This document shows, one piece after another, positions 1 to 7,284 of a DNA stretch of 38,171 nucleotides. Positions within the stretch are counted from its first letter, which is position 1, and each line of letters starts with the position of its first letter. This DNA is from Methylosinus sp. Ce-a6 (GTDB lineage Bacteria; Pseudomonadota; Alphaproteobacteria; Rhizobiales; Beijerinckiaceae). The stretch lies in the NCBI RefSeq assembly GCF_009811655.1, contig NZ_BGJX01000033.1, positions 1-38,171 of the forward strand, given 5' to 3'. The notes beneath the pieces are model-generated. The model had not been told where the DNA came from. It worked only from the letters and a program-made list of their open reading frames with translations, and did no database searches. Both the position numbers and the translations under genes were made by a program.

Positions 1-4
1 CGAA

Positions 5-1147
5 TCATTCTCCGATGCTTCGGAACCCCAGAATCACGCAACTGCGGCGCGAACAAGAAACTTTTGGGTCAGGTTCTGAGCCGTGCCAGCCGATGCGCTC
101 ATAGAGCAATCCGATGACGCCGGCGCCGGCAAGGCCGCCGCAGTAATAGGCCGAGAGATAGAGACCGCTCGCCGTTGCGCGTTCGACCGCGGCCGCGCGT
201 CCGACGAAGCTCGTCACGATCGCCTGAGCGAAGAAGGCGCCAGCCGCGAACACGGCCAAGCCGACGCCGATCACGACAATGTCGCCGACGAGAGTGGCCA
301 GCGCCCCCGCGAGAGCGAGAAGCAGCGACCCGACCGTGCTCGTCGTCGATCCGAAGCGTGTCGCGAAGCGGCCAGCCATCGGCGTCGTCATCAGCGAGGG
401 AAGGAAGCAGAGAAACACGAAGCCGGCCTCGCGCATCGAAAGGCCGATCCGCGGCGAGACGAGCGCGAAGCCGACATAGCTGAACAGGCCGACGAAAGTG
501 AAGAGGATGAGGAATCCGAGCGCGTAGGCGCGCTGCAGCGCCGGATTTGCGAGATGCAATGTAAAGCTGCGAAGGAGGTCGCCGCGATGCGAATCCGAAG
601 CGCTCGGCGCGATAGGCGTGAGCGCGCCGAAGGCGAGGAGAGCGCCGCCCGCATTGAGCGCGGAGAAGGTGAGGAATGCGCTCGTCGCGCCGAAGGAATC
701 GGCGACGGCGGAAGCGATGAGCCGGCCGAGCAGATTGGCCATGACGCTGCCCGTCACATAGGCCGCCAGCGCGCGTGGCGCGTCGGCTTTGACGCATCGC
801 TCTCCCAAATGGGCGAGAGTCAGCGTGAAGGCGCTGGCCATGAAGACGCCTTGCAGTATGCGCAAGGAGGCGAAGGCGGCGAGCGATGGCGCGAAGGCGA
901 GGAGCGCCGTCGGAATCGCGAGCGAGGCGAGGCTCGTCCAGACGGCGGTGCGTCGCGCGATTCCGCGAAGCGTCGCCGCGGCGAGCGGGCCGGCCAACGC
1001 CATTCCGAGCGCGGCGCCATTGACGGCGAGCCCCATCTTGGCAGGGCTTATCCGATAGCGCTCGGCGAGCTGCGGCAAGATCGCCTGAACGGCGAAGAGA
1101 TCGACGAGGGTCAGAAAGCCGATCGATCCGATGAGGATGGATCGCAC
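5..1147 (-). CDS. MFS transporter, C-terminally truncated
   Basis: Major facilitator superfamily permease, probably a drug or metabolite exporter of the inner membrane. The N-terminal segment has the first helix (SILIGSIGFLTLVDLFAVQ) followed by many alternating hydrophobic segments, about eleven in all. The family-like sequence runs to YERIGWHG, and the last ~25 residues (from about position 88 down to the stop at 5-7) are polar and unlike an MFS C terminus, so the final helix appears replaced by foreign sequence. The start is uncertain. An in-frame ATG at 1264 would translate through the terminator at 1217-1253 and is rejected. The GTG at 1147 lies directly before the first helix. A good Shine-Dalgarno (AAGGAG, 1189-1194) instead precedes an out-of-frame ATG at 1176 (MTDARR...), so a one-base frameshift near 1160-1170 is possible. 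Substrate unknown. Confidence 0.75.
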   Translation of the reverse strand: MRSILIGSIGFLTLVDLFAVQAILPQLAERYRISPAKMGLAVNGAALGMALAGPLAAATLRGIARRTAVWTSLASLAIPTALLAFAPSLAAFASLRILQGVFMASAFTLTLAHLGERCVKADAPRALAAYVTGSVMANLLGRLIASAVADSFGATSAFLTFSALNAGGALLAFGALTPIAPSASDSHRGDLLRSFTLHLANPALQRAYALGFLILFTFVGLFSYVGFALVSPRIGLSMREAGFVFLCFLPSLMTTPMAGRFATRFGSTTSTVGSLLLALAGALATLVGDIVVIGVGLAVFAAGAFFAQAIVTSFVGRAAAVERATASGLYLSAYYCGGLAGAGVIGLLYERIGWHGSEPDPKVSCSRRSCVILGFRSIGE

Positions 1148-1216
1148 GCGCGGGCTCGTCTTCTCGCGTCTGTCATATGATGATAGCGCTCCTTCATTTT
1201 CGTCTCCATGGGCGCG

Positions 1217-1253
1217 AAAAAAGCCACGCGCGCCGGGGCGATGCGCGCGTGGC
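1217..1253 (-). terminator. Rho-independent terminator after the cupin gene
   Basis: Perfect 11-bp GC-rich stem: 1223-1233 (gccacgcgcgc) pairs with 1243-1253, with a 9-base loop. Read on the minus strand it is followed by a run of six T (1217-1222). It lies just past the cupin stop at 1281 and before the MFS reading frame, so it ends the cupin transcript. A short A-run on the other side (1256-1260) could give some activity in the opposite direction. Confidence 0.85.
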
Positions 1254-1280
1254 CGAAAAAGCATGGCGCGTTCGGCGGGG

Positions 1281-1736
1281 TCAGTCGCGAGCTTTCACAT
1301 CGGCGGAGAGAAGCTCGACGACGGCCTTGCTGCGATTGATCCAATAATGCGACACCTTTGACGTCTCGCGCACCGTCTCGCCAGCGCGATGCAGGATCGG
1401 AGTGCTGCAGTTGGTCGCAAATTCCAATATTTGCCCGCGCAGAGTGATGATGATGGCGGGACGTCCGTCATGGCTGTGGAAGGGGACGATTCCGCCGGGC
1501 TGGACGACCAGGCGCCGCAAGCGCAGATCGCGGCCGTCGACACCCAATTCGTGACCGAGATCGATCGAGCCGATCACCGTGTCGGTGACGCCTCTCGGCT
1601 GCGTCGGATGATTTGTGAGCTCATTGACGCCGGCGTGTCCCGATGGGCATTCGCCCGCGAAAGCGAAGTCGGTCGAACAGCCGAAGGCAATGGCGAGCGC
1701 AACTGCAGCGCTCGTTGTCGTGGCGAGCAAATTCAT
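1281..1736 (-). CDS. Exported cupin-domain protein
   Basis: A 151-residue protein with an N-terminal signal peptide (MNLLATTTSAAVALAIAFG..., likely cut after FAFA) and a single small cupin barrel. The cupin core shows the first motif around PGGIVPFHSHDGRPAII (a glycine-rich stretch with two His, typical metal ligands) and the second around TPILHRAGETV. It therefore probably binds a metal in the periplasm; no substrate can be named. The ATG at 1736 is chosen because GGAGGAGG lies directly upstream and the signal peptide starts there; the longer in-frame extension to 1886 carries no signal. It is monocistronic, ended by the terminator at 1217-1253. Confidence 0.8.
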   Translation of the reverse strand: MNLLATTTSAAVALAIAFGCSTDFAFAGECPSGHAGVNELTNHPTQPRGVTDTVIGSIDLGHELGVDGRDLRLRRLVVQPGGIVPFHSHDGRPAIIITLRGQILEFATNCSTPILHRAGETVRETSKVSHYWINRSKAVVELLSADVKARD

Positions 1737-2001
1737 GTCGTCCTCCTCCTTATCGGATGCGCCGTGCAAGGCGCGTCGCATGTCGATATTTCGATGCGAG
1801 GCGGAGATTAGCCGTGCGAACATCGCGCCTCCATTCGAATGAGGGAATGAACTCGATGCACAAAGCGCATGGCGCACGGGCCACATAACCGTCGGCTATG
1901 GAGATGAGAGCGAGAGAGTATTTTTCTTTTCGCGCCGCGGGCCTCACCGTTTTCGTCGTCGCCCGTTTCTTGCGGCGCCGACGCGACGAGGGAGGAGAAA
2001 A

Positions 2002-2823
2002 GTGGAAACGAAAGCGCTCGAATCGAAAAGAGAAGGACGACCACTGCGTGGCCGTGTGGCGGTCGTCACCGGGTCGACCTCCGGAATCGGCCTCGGAATT
2101 GCGCGCGCGCTGGCCGCGGCCGGCGCCGACATCGTCGTCAATGGATTGGGGGGCCGGGCAGAGATCGACAGGCTCTGTGAGCGGCTCGCCGACGAAAATG
2201 GCGTGAAGGCGGTCTATGACGACGCCGATCTGATGGACAAGGTCGAAGCGCGCAAGCTGATCGTCCGATCCACTTGGAGCTTCGGCAAGGTCGACATTCT
2301 CGTCAACAACGCCGGCGTTCAACATGTGAGCCAGATCGAGAGTTTTCCGGAGGAGAAATGGGACTCGATTCTGGCGCTCAATCTCTCGGCCGCCTTCCAT
2401 ACGACGAAGGCTTGTTTCGCGGCGATGAAGGCGGCGGGCTTCGGGCGCGTGATCAACATCGCGTCCGCGCATGGGCTCGTCGCTTCGCCATTCAAGAGCG
2501 CCTATGTCGCAGCGAAACACGGCTTGGTCGGGCTGACCAAGGCGGCGGCACTGGAAGGCGCTGAATTCGGCGTGACCTGCAACGCCATCTGTCCCGGCTA
2601 TGTCTGGACGCCGCTCGTCGAGCGTCAGATCGACGACACGGCCGCCGCACGCGGGCTGACTCGCGAAGGGGTCATTCGCGACGTTCTGCTCGCAGCGCAG
2701 CCGACGAAGCGCTTTGCCGAAGTCGAGGAAAACGGCGCGCTCGCGGCATTTTTGGCGAGCGACGCCGGGGCGTCGATCACCGGCGCGGCGCTGCCGATCG
2801 ATGGCGGCTGGACCGCGCATTGA
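2002..2823 (+). CDS. bdhA: D-3-hydroxybutyrate dehydrogenase (SDR family)
   Basis: Short-chain dehydrogenase of 273 residues that most resembles 3-hydroxybutyrate dehydrogenase, the NAD-dependent enzyme interconverting D-3-hydroxybutyrate and acetoacetate in polyhydroxybutyrate turnover. Visible motifs are the TGSTSGIGLGIA nucleotide-binding loop near the N terminus, NNAGV, the catalytic Ser in NIASAHG, and the YVAAK Tyr/Lys pair. The segment CPGYVWTPLVERQI is characteristic of the 3-hydroxybutyrate dehydrogenase subgroup. Start is GTG at 2002, preceded by GGGAGGAG. The next gene, a patatin-like hydrolase, starts 22 bases downstream, so the two are probably cotranscribed. Subfamily assignment is from sequence pattern; an acetoacetyl-CoA reductase-like role is less likely. 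Confidence 0.85.
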   Translation: METKALESKREGRPLRGRVAVVTGSTSGIGLGIARALAAAGADIVVNGLGGRAEIDRLCERLADENGVKAVYDDADLMDKVEARKLIVRSTWSFGKVDILVNNAGVQHVSQIESFPEEKWDSILALNLSAAFHTTKACFAAMKAAGFGRVINIASAHGLVASPFKSAYVAAKHGLVGLTKAAALEGAEFGVTCNAICPGYVWTPLVERQIDDTAAARGLTREGVIRDVLLAAQPTKRFAEVEENGALAAFLASDAGASITGAALPIDGGWTAH

Positions 2824-2845
2824 GACGAGGACATCGGGGGATTCA

Positions 2846-3979
2846 ATGGAACATCTCGCTGCGGAGCTCGCCGAGCTCGGACAGATCGTGTTGGTACTGC
2901 AAGGCGGCGGGGCGCTCGGCGCCTATCAGGCCGGCGTCTATCAGGCGTTTCACGAGGCCGGCATTGAGCCTGATTGGGTCATCGGCACATCGATCGGCGC
3001 CATCAACGCCTCGCTCATCGTCGGCAATGCGGCGGAAGATCGCATGACGAAGCTGCGTGAATTCTGGAAGCGCGTCGAGCACGCCAATTATGTTTCCGCC
3101 TCGCTTGCTCCCTGGCTCGACATGGCTTTGCGCAACGGGCTGGCGATCGGCTCCGGCGTTCCCAATTTCTTTCGGCCCAATCTCGCGGCCTTCGTCAGTC
3201 CGCACACGCCGCTCGGCGCGGAGCAGGCCGGCTACTATTCCGTCGCGCCGCTGGCCGACAGCCTCCGCGACCTCGTCGATTTCGATCGCATCAACGCCGG
3301 ATCGGGACGGTTGACGGTCGGCGCCTGCGATGTCGCGACCAGCGAAATGCGCTATTTCGACAGTCGTGACGAGAGGCTGAGGCTCGAGCACGTGCTCGCC
3401 TCGGGCGCGCTGCCGCCCGCCTTCCCAGCGGTCAGGATCGACGGCAGGCTCTATTGGGATGGAGGCGTCGTGTCCAACACGCCGGTCGAGGCGGTTTTCG
3501 ACGACAGACGCCGGCGAAGCGGGGTCGTGTTCGTCGTGCATCTGTGGAATCCGCACGGCTCGGAGCCCAAAACGATTTGGGAGGTCATGAACAGACAGAA
3601 GGATCTGCAATACTCGAGCCGCGCGGCGACCCATGTCGCCCGGCAGCGCCAGCTTCACCAGCTTCGCTACGTCATCGCCGAGCTGTCGCGACGTCTTCCC
3701 GACATGACTCGTCTCGACCCGCGCGTGGCGGAGCTGACGCGGCACGGCTGCATGACGCGCATGCATGTGGTGCGACTGCTCGCGCCCGCTCTGGACAATG
3801 AGGATCACACTAAGGACATCGACTTCAGCGCGCGCGGCATCGCCAGCCGCTGGGAAGCGGGCTATCGCCATATGAGGGAAACTCTGGAGCGTGCGCCGTG
3901 GCGGGCCGAGGTGGATCCGATCGAGGGCTTCGTGCTGCACGAGGCGGACGGAGCGCGCCCGTCGTCGCGCGTCGAATGA
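2846..3979 (+). CDS. Patatin-like phospholipase with DUF3734-type C terminus
   Basis: A 377-residue serine hydrolase of the patatin family. Near the N terminus are the oxyanion loop QGGGALGAYQ and the nucleophile elbow GTSIGAIN (GxSxG). The catalytic Asp is in WDGGVVSNTP around residue 208. The long C-terminal extension of ~150 residues, with WNPHGSEPKTIWEV and RQRQLHQLR, fits the DUF3734-containing patatins. The ATG at 2846 begins MEHLAAEL, 22 bases after the dehydrogenase stop; the longer frame overlapping that gene is ignored. Co-occurrence with 3-hydroxybutyrate dehydrogenase suggests a role linked to polyhydroxybutyrate or membrane-lipid metabolism, but the substrate is not shown. No signal peptide is visible, so it is likely cytoplasmic. 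Confidence 0.85.
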   Translation: MEHLAAELAELGQIVLVLQGGGALGAYQAGVYQAFHEAGIEPDWVIGTSIGAINASLIVGNAAEDRMTKLREFWKRVEHANYVSASLAPWLDMALRNGLAIGSGVPNFFRPNLAAFVSPHTPLGAEQAGYYSVAPLADSLRDLVDFDRINAGSGRLTVGACDVATSEMRYFDSRDERLRLEHVLASGALPPAFPAVRIDGRLYWDGGVVSNTPVEAVFDDRRRRSGVVFVVHLWNPHGSEPKTIWEVMNRQKDLQYSSRAATHVARQRQLHQLRYVIAELSRRLPDMTRLDPRVAELTRHGCMTRMHVVRLLAPALDNEDHTKDIDFSARGIASRWEAGYRHMRETLERAPWRAEVDPIEGFVLHEADGARPSSRVE

Positions 3980-3994
3980 CGCGATCTTTGCATC

Positions 3995-4029
3995 GGCGGG
4001 AGTTTTGACGCAGAATCTCGGCTCCCGCC
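3995..4029 (+). terminator. Inverted repeat after the patatin gene
   Basis: Arms of 8 bases (ggcgggag, 3995-4002; ctcccgcc, 4022-4029) flank a 19-base loop just past the stop at 3979. There is no T-run, so it may be a Rho-dependent or mRNA-stabilising hairpin rather than a classic terminator. Confidence 0.35.
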
Positions 4030-4068
4030 TCTACGAAAATGCTGCGGCTCTGCGAAGGAGAACGGCCG

Positions 4069-4779
4069 ATGGACGCGTCACAGCTCGTCGCCTCGCTGGA
4101 AGACGCTTTTCACCGCGTGCGTGGGGAGAATGCGCCGCTCTCCGATAAGCTCAAATATATCGCCGACGAAGTGCGACGGCTCAGTCCCGTCTTCGCGGAT
4201 GCGGTCGAGGCTTTCGTTGGTCGACTCGAGGAGGTGGCGGCGGGAAGCCTCGCGCCCGCGGTGGGGGACGCCATGCCGCCGTTCCTGCTTCCGGACGAAG
4301 AAGGGCGTCTGACGGATCTCGCAAGGCTGCTGCGCGTCGGTCCCGTGGCGATCGCCTTTATTCGGGGACATTGGTGTCCCTATTGCCGTCTCAACGCCGC
4401 CGGACTCGCCGAGGCGGAGGAGGCGTTGCGGCCTTTGCAGCTCGTCGCCATCTCCGCGGAGACGCAAAAATACACCCGCGAGATCAAGCGCGAGGCCAAG
4501 GCAGCGTTTCCCTTTCTCAGCGACGTCGACAATGGCTATGCGCTCGCGCTCAATCTCGCGATTTGGGTGCCGGACGACATGTCGGCGCTCATCGCTGCGG
4601 CGGGGTGGGACGTGCCGAGCTATCAGGGCGGCGAGGCGTGGATCTTGCCCGTACCTTCGGTGTTCGTCGTGGATCAGGAGGGGATCGTGCGCTTTCGTCA
4701 CGTCGATCCGGATTATCGGCGCCGGCTCGAGCCTTCGGTGCTGATCGAGGCCGCGGAGGCGTTTCGCGCGCTTCGCTAG
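4069..4779 (+). CDS. Peroxiredoxin-like protein (AhpC/TSA, CPYC motif)
   Basis: A 236-residue thioredoxin-fold protein. Residues 1-60 form a helical N-terminal extension common in this subgroup, followed by an AhpC/TSA domain. The active site reads GHWCPYCRLN with Cys103 and Cys106, a CxxC arrangement in place of the usual peroxiredoxin PxxxTxxC. It probably reduces peroxides or acts as a thiol oxidoreductase in the cytoplasm. The ATG at 4069 is preceded by GAAGGAG; an upstream in-frame start at 4039 lacks one. The stop codon TAG at 4777-4779 is itself the first bases of the palindromic repeat that follows. It is probably monocistronic. Confidence 0.8.
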   Translation: MDASQLVASLEDAFHRVRGENAPLSDKLKYIADEVRRLSPVFADAVEAFVGRLEEVAAGSLAPAVGDAMPPFLLPDEEGRLTDLARLLRVGPVAIAFIRGHWCPYCRLNAAGLAEAEEALRPLQLVAISAETQKYTREIKREAKAAFPFLSDVDNGYALALNLAIWVPDDMSALIAAAGWDVPSYQGGEAWILPVPSVFVVDQEGIVRFRHVDPDYRRRLEPSVLIEAAEAFRALR

Positions 4780-4881
4780 AGTCTTTCCGGTTCAGATTGA
4801 ACCGGAAAGACTCTAGATTCCCTTGTTTTGTCGTGTTTTCTTCACGCGAACCGGTTCCCACTTCGCTCGAAAACACTCTAG
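4776..4881. repeat. Composite palindromic intergenic repeat
   Basis: A perfect dyad with 18-bp arms (4777-4794 and 4798-4815, spacer gat) begins ctagagtctttccggttca. It is followed by a spacer and a module at 4852-4881 that reads gaaccggttcccacttcg and ends cactctag. The whole unit is bounded by CTAGAG at the left and CTCTAG at the right. From general knowledge, similar CTAGAG-bounded extragenic palindromes with an 'ACCGGTTCCCACTTCGCT' module are scattered through Rhizobiales genomes. It sits between convergent genes and could serve as a bidirectional terminator. The stop codon of the upstream gene lies inside its left end. Confidence 0.8.
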
Positions 4882-4896
4882 CTCGAGGGTGCCGCG

Positions 4897-5790
4897 TCAG
4901 GCGGTGGCGTGCGACCAGTCCGAGCCTCGGAGCAGATTGAGAAGCGTTGTCGCCTCGCGCGAACGCGGACGGCCGGACATCATGGCGACGGCGATGGGAC
5001 GTTGAAGATCGAGAGTCTCGATTCGCAAGTGGCGCAGACCGTCCACGCGCAGCGCGCTGGAAAGGGTGAGGCCGATGCCGAAGCCGGCGCGCAGCAATGG
5101 CTCGAGATCGGCGAGCGAATCGACCTCGTGGACATTGACGAGCGTCACACCGGCGGATGTGAGACGCTCGATGTCCGCCTCGCTTGCTTCTATGCCCTTG
5201 TGCAAAAGGATGCGGCGCGCGCGCAATTGGGCGGGTTCGAGGGCCGCTCCATTGCCCTGCGCCAGCTCGTGCTCCTCGCCGACGACGATATCGAACGAAT
5301 CGTCGAACATGCGCCAGCAATCGAGCCGCTCGGAACCCTCGGAAGCATTCGCTCCGATCGCCAAATCCACGTCTCCTCGCTCGAGCATGGCGCGGACGGA
5401 AGCGGAATCGCCGCGCTTCAACTTGAGGAGCAGTTCGGGAAAGGCGGAATACATCTCGCTCAACGCCGGCATGAACAAAGCGATATCGAGCCCATGCGCG
5501 ACAGCGACGTTGAGGGTCGCGATGTCCCTATTCTTCAGCGACGTCGCCAGCGCCTTGGCCGTCAGCGCGCTGTCGTGGCACTGTTTGAGCAGTGGCAGCA
5601 TGCGCTTGCCGAGATCGGTCAGGTGAGACAGGCGGCCTTCCCGACGGATCAAATCGCCGCCGAACTCATCCTTGAGCAGCTTGATCGCGCGCGTGAGGGC
5701 GGGCTGCGAGACATTGCACTGCTCGGCGGCCCGCGTGAAATTCAGCGTTTGAGCGACCGCCAGGAAATAGCGGACCTGCTGCATTTCCAT
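4897..5790 (-). CDS. LysR-family transcriptional regulator
   Basis: A 297-residue LysR-type regulator. The N-terminal winged helix-turn-helix (MEMQQVRYFLAVAQTLNFTR, AAEQCNVSQPALTRAIKLL) is followed by the substrate-binding domain (SAFPELLLKLKRGDS, VDLAIGA, GFGIGLTLSSALR). The pattern is of the group that often controls oxidative-stress or small-molecule detoxification genes, but no inducer can be named. The ATG at 5790 starts at the canonical N terminus; the longer frame to 5967 adds no recognisable sequence. A dyad CTGAAC-N4-GTTCAG at 5825-5840 lies upstream and could be an autoregulatory site. There is no divergent gene close by, so the target is unknown. Confidence 0.85.
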   Translation of the reverse strand: MEMQQVRYFLAVAQTLNFTRAAEQCNVSQPALTRAIKLLKDEFGGDLIRREGRLSHLTDLGKRMLPLLKQCHDSALTAKALATSLKNRDIATLNVAVAHGLDIALFMPALSEMYSAFPELLLKLKRGDSASVRAMLERGDVDLAIGANASEGSERLDCWRMFDDSFDIVVGEEHELAQGNGAALEPAQLRARRILLHKGIEASEADIERLTSAGVTLVNVHEVDSLADLEPLLRAGFGIGLTLSSALRVDGLRHLRIETLDLQRPIAVAMMSGRPRSREATTLLNLLRGSDWSHATA

Positions 5791-6089
5791 CGAATGAGCT
5801 TCCACGTCGCCGCAAGGCGGCTGACTGAACTTCTGTTCAGAGAGCGAGACTAGGAAATCCGGCACGGTCTTGCACCAGAAAATTGCGACGCTGTCGCGCG
5901 ACGAGAATGGCCGGGTTCGCTCCACGTCGTAAATCGCGCGGGAAGCCGTGTCGGGGTCCCCTAACAATGTCGCGCTGTTTTGGGGTTCGAATTGCGAGTT
6001 TCACCGCCTGCGGCGATTTGGTTAGTGGCATTTTTCCAAAGCTCCCCATTTTCCTCGGCTTACTGGACACTTTGAATTCGAGGAGGATC
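5791..6089. other. Intergenic stretch with a LysR-type dyad
   Basis: About 300 bases with no convincing gene. It holds the perfect dyad CTGAAC-TTCT-GTTCAG (5825-5840), 35 bases ahead of the LysR start, a candidate operator. The rest shows short A/T-richer segments (5985-6080) but no recognisable promoter, repeat or RNA. Confidence 0.4.
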
Positions 6090-6161
6090 ATGCGGGTTTG
6101 GCGGATTGCCGATACGCGCGTTGCCTTCTACGACTATGCGTGCTACACGCACATATTGTGA
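6090..6161 (+). CDS. Possible 23-residue small ORF
   Basis: An ATG at 6090 follows a strong Shine-Dalgarno (GAGGAGG, 6080-6086) and opens a 23-codon frame, MRVWRIADTRVAFYDYACYT plus HIL, ending TGA at 6159-6161. It could be a leader peptide for the acetyltransferase gene 56 bases downstream. Alternatively it is the remnant of a larger gene; RES-type toxins begin with a similar R-x-W-R-I pattern, but this is too short to judge. No family can be assigned. Confidence 0.25.
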   Translation: MRVWRIADTRVAFYDYACYTHIL

Positions 6162-6217
6162 AGGCCCGACGCTCTCGCTCGAGCGAACGGGCTTGGCCGG
6201 TTTTGCCGGAGCGAAAT

Positions 6218-7279
6218 ATGTGCAAGCCGGACGCAACGACCACTTTCGAAATTCGTCCGGCGCAGCCGGAAGACACGCCGTTCCTGCAAGCAATCGAGAA
6301 CGACGCTGCGGAACGATTTCGTGCAATCGCAGAGGTCCATTTTTGCGTCGCGCTCCCTGCGCGCGACTTCGATGAGCATCGCTGCGCTCGCGATGAGGGC
6401 GTCGCCCTCGTCCAGAGTAGGCAGATCGGCTTTCTCCTCCTGATTCCCCTGGACGGGAGAGTTCATATCCTCGAAATCGCGGTCGCGTTTGAACATCAAG
6501 GCCGAGGCTACGGCCGTGCGCTGATTGCGGCCGCGGAGAATTGGGCGGTCCGAAAAGGATATGAGGAAATGACTCTGACCACGTTTCGAGACGTCCCGTG
6601 GAATGCGCCTTTCTATGCGAGGCTCGGCTTTGAAGCGTTCGAAGTGGAGCAGGACCGACCGAAATTCCGCGCGCTCATAGCAGAAGAAGTCGCGGCGGGC
6701 GTCCACGGCGCGCCGCGGGTCGCTATGCGCAAGACTTTGCCCCTCCAAATCGAATCGGGATTGCCCTTCGTCATTCGGCCGGAGCGTGCGAGCGAGTTCC
6801 TCACGATTCACGAATTCATCCGCAAGGCTTTCGAGACCGCGCATTACGCCGAAGGCGACGAGCAGGATTTCGTGGACGAGCGGCGGCGCACGGACACCTA
6901 TGTGCCGGAACTTGCCTTGCTCTTGGAAGCCGGCGATCGAATCGTCGCGCATCTGATGCTCACGCGCATTTCCATTTCCACCGCATCCGGGCCGCTTCCG
7001 ATCCTGCTGCTCGCCTGCGTCGCCGTTGACGCCGAGCACCGCAATAGAGGCGTGGGCTCCGTCTTCATCGAACGCGCGCTCCGGCGCGCAGCCACGCTCG
7101 GCCATGCGGCGGTCATCCTGTTGGGAGACCCCGCTTACTACCGGCGCATCGGCTTCGTGTCTTCGGAATTGTTCGGCGTCAGCAGTGAGAACGGCGTCGA
7201 AGCGCGATATGTGCAGATGCGCGAATTGACGCCAGGCGCGCGGGCAGGCGTGTCGGGCAGCATCAAATTGCCGAGTTGA
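6218..7279 (+). CDS. Tandem (double-domain) GNAT N-acetyltransferase
   Basis: A 353-residue protein with two GNAT folds in one chain. Domain 1 (about residues 9-160) has the acetyl-CoA loop EHQGRGYGRALI and the tail FYARLGFEAFE. Domain 2 (about 180-340) has EHRNRGVGSVFIERAL and YYRRIGFVS and resembles YhbS-like acetyltransferases. Both pyrophosphate loops (Q/RxxGxG/A) look intact, so both halves may bind acetyl-CoA. The substrate is unknown. The ATG at 6218 is preceded by GGAG; the longer frame from 6098 has no support. The next gene starts 6 bases after the stop, suggesting one operon through to the MarR regulator. Confidence 0.8.
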   Translation: MCKPDATTTFEIRPAQPEDTPFLQAIENDAAERFRAIAEVHFCVALPARDFDEHRCARDEGVALVQSRQIGFLLLIPLDGRVHILEIAVAFEHQGRGYGRALIAAAENWAVRKGYEEMTLTTFRDVPWNAPFYARLGFEAFEVEQDRPKFRALIAEEVAAGVHGAPRVAMRKTLPLQIESGLPFVIRPERASEFLTIHEFIRKAFETAHYAEGDEQDFVDERRRTDTYVPELALLLEAGDRIVAHLMLTRISISTASGPLPILLLACVAVDAEHRNRGVGSVFIERALRRAATLGHAAVILLGDPAYYRRIGFVSSELFGVSSENGVEARYVQMRELTPGARAGVSGSIKLPS

Positions 7280-7284
7280 GGCAT

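Noticed and set aside
83..1180. A 365-codon plus-strand frame opposite the MFS gene
   Set aside because: Glu/Arg-rich, no domain, and wholly antisense to a recognisable membrane transporter; a typical high-GC shadow.
1148..1264. N-terminal extension of the MFS transporter to ATG 1264
   Set aside because: It would translate through a perfect terminator hairpin and gives a Pro/Arg-rich segment unlike MFS proteins.
5970..6000. ggttcgaattgcg as a tRNA T-loop
   Set aside because: No matching acceptor or anticodon stems on either side; no tRNA can be folded here.
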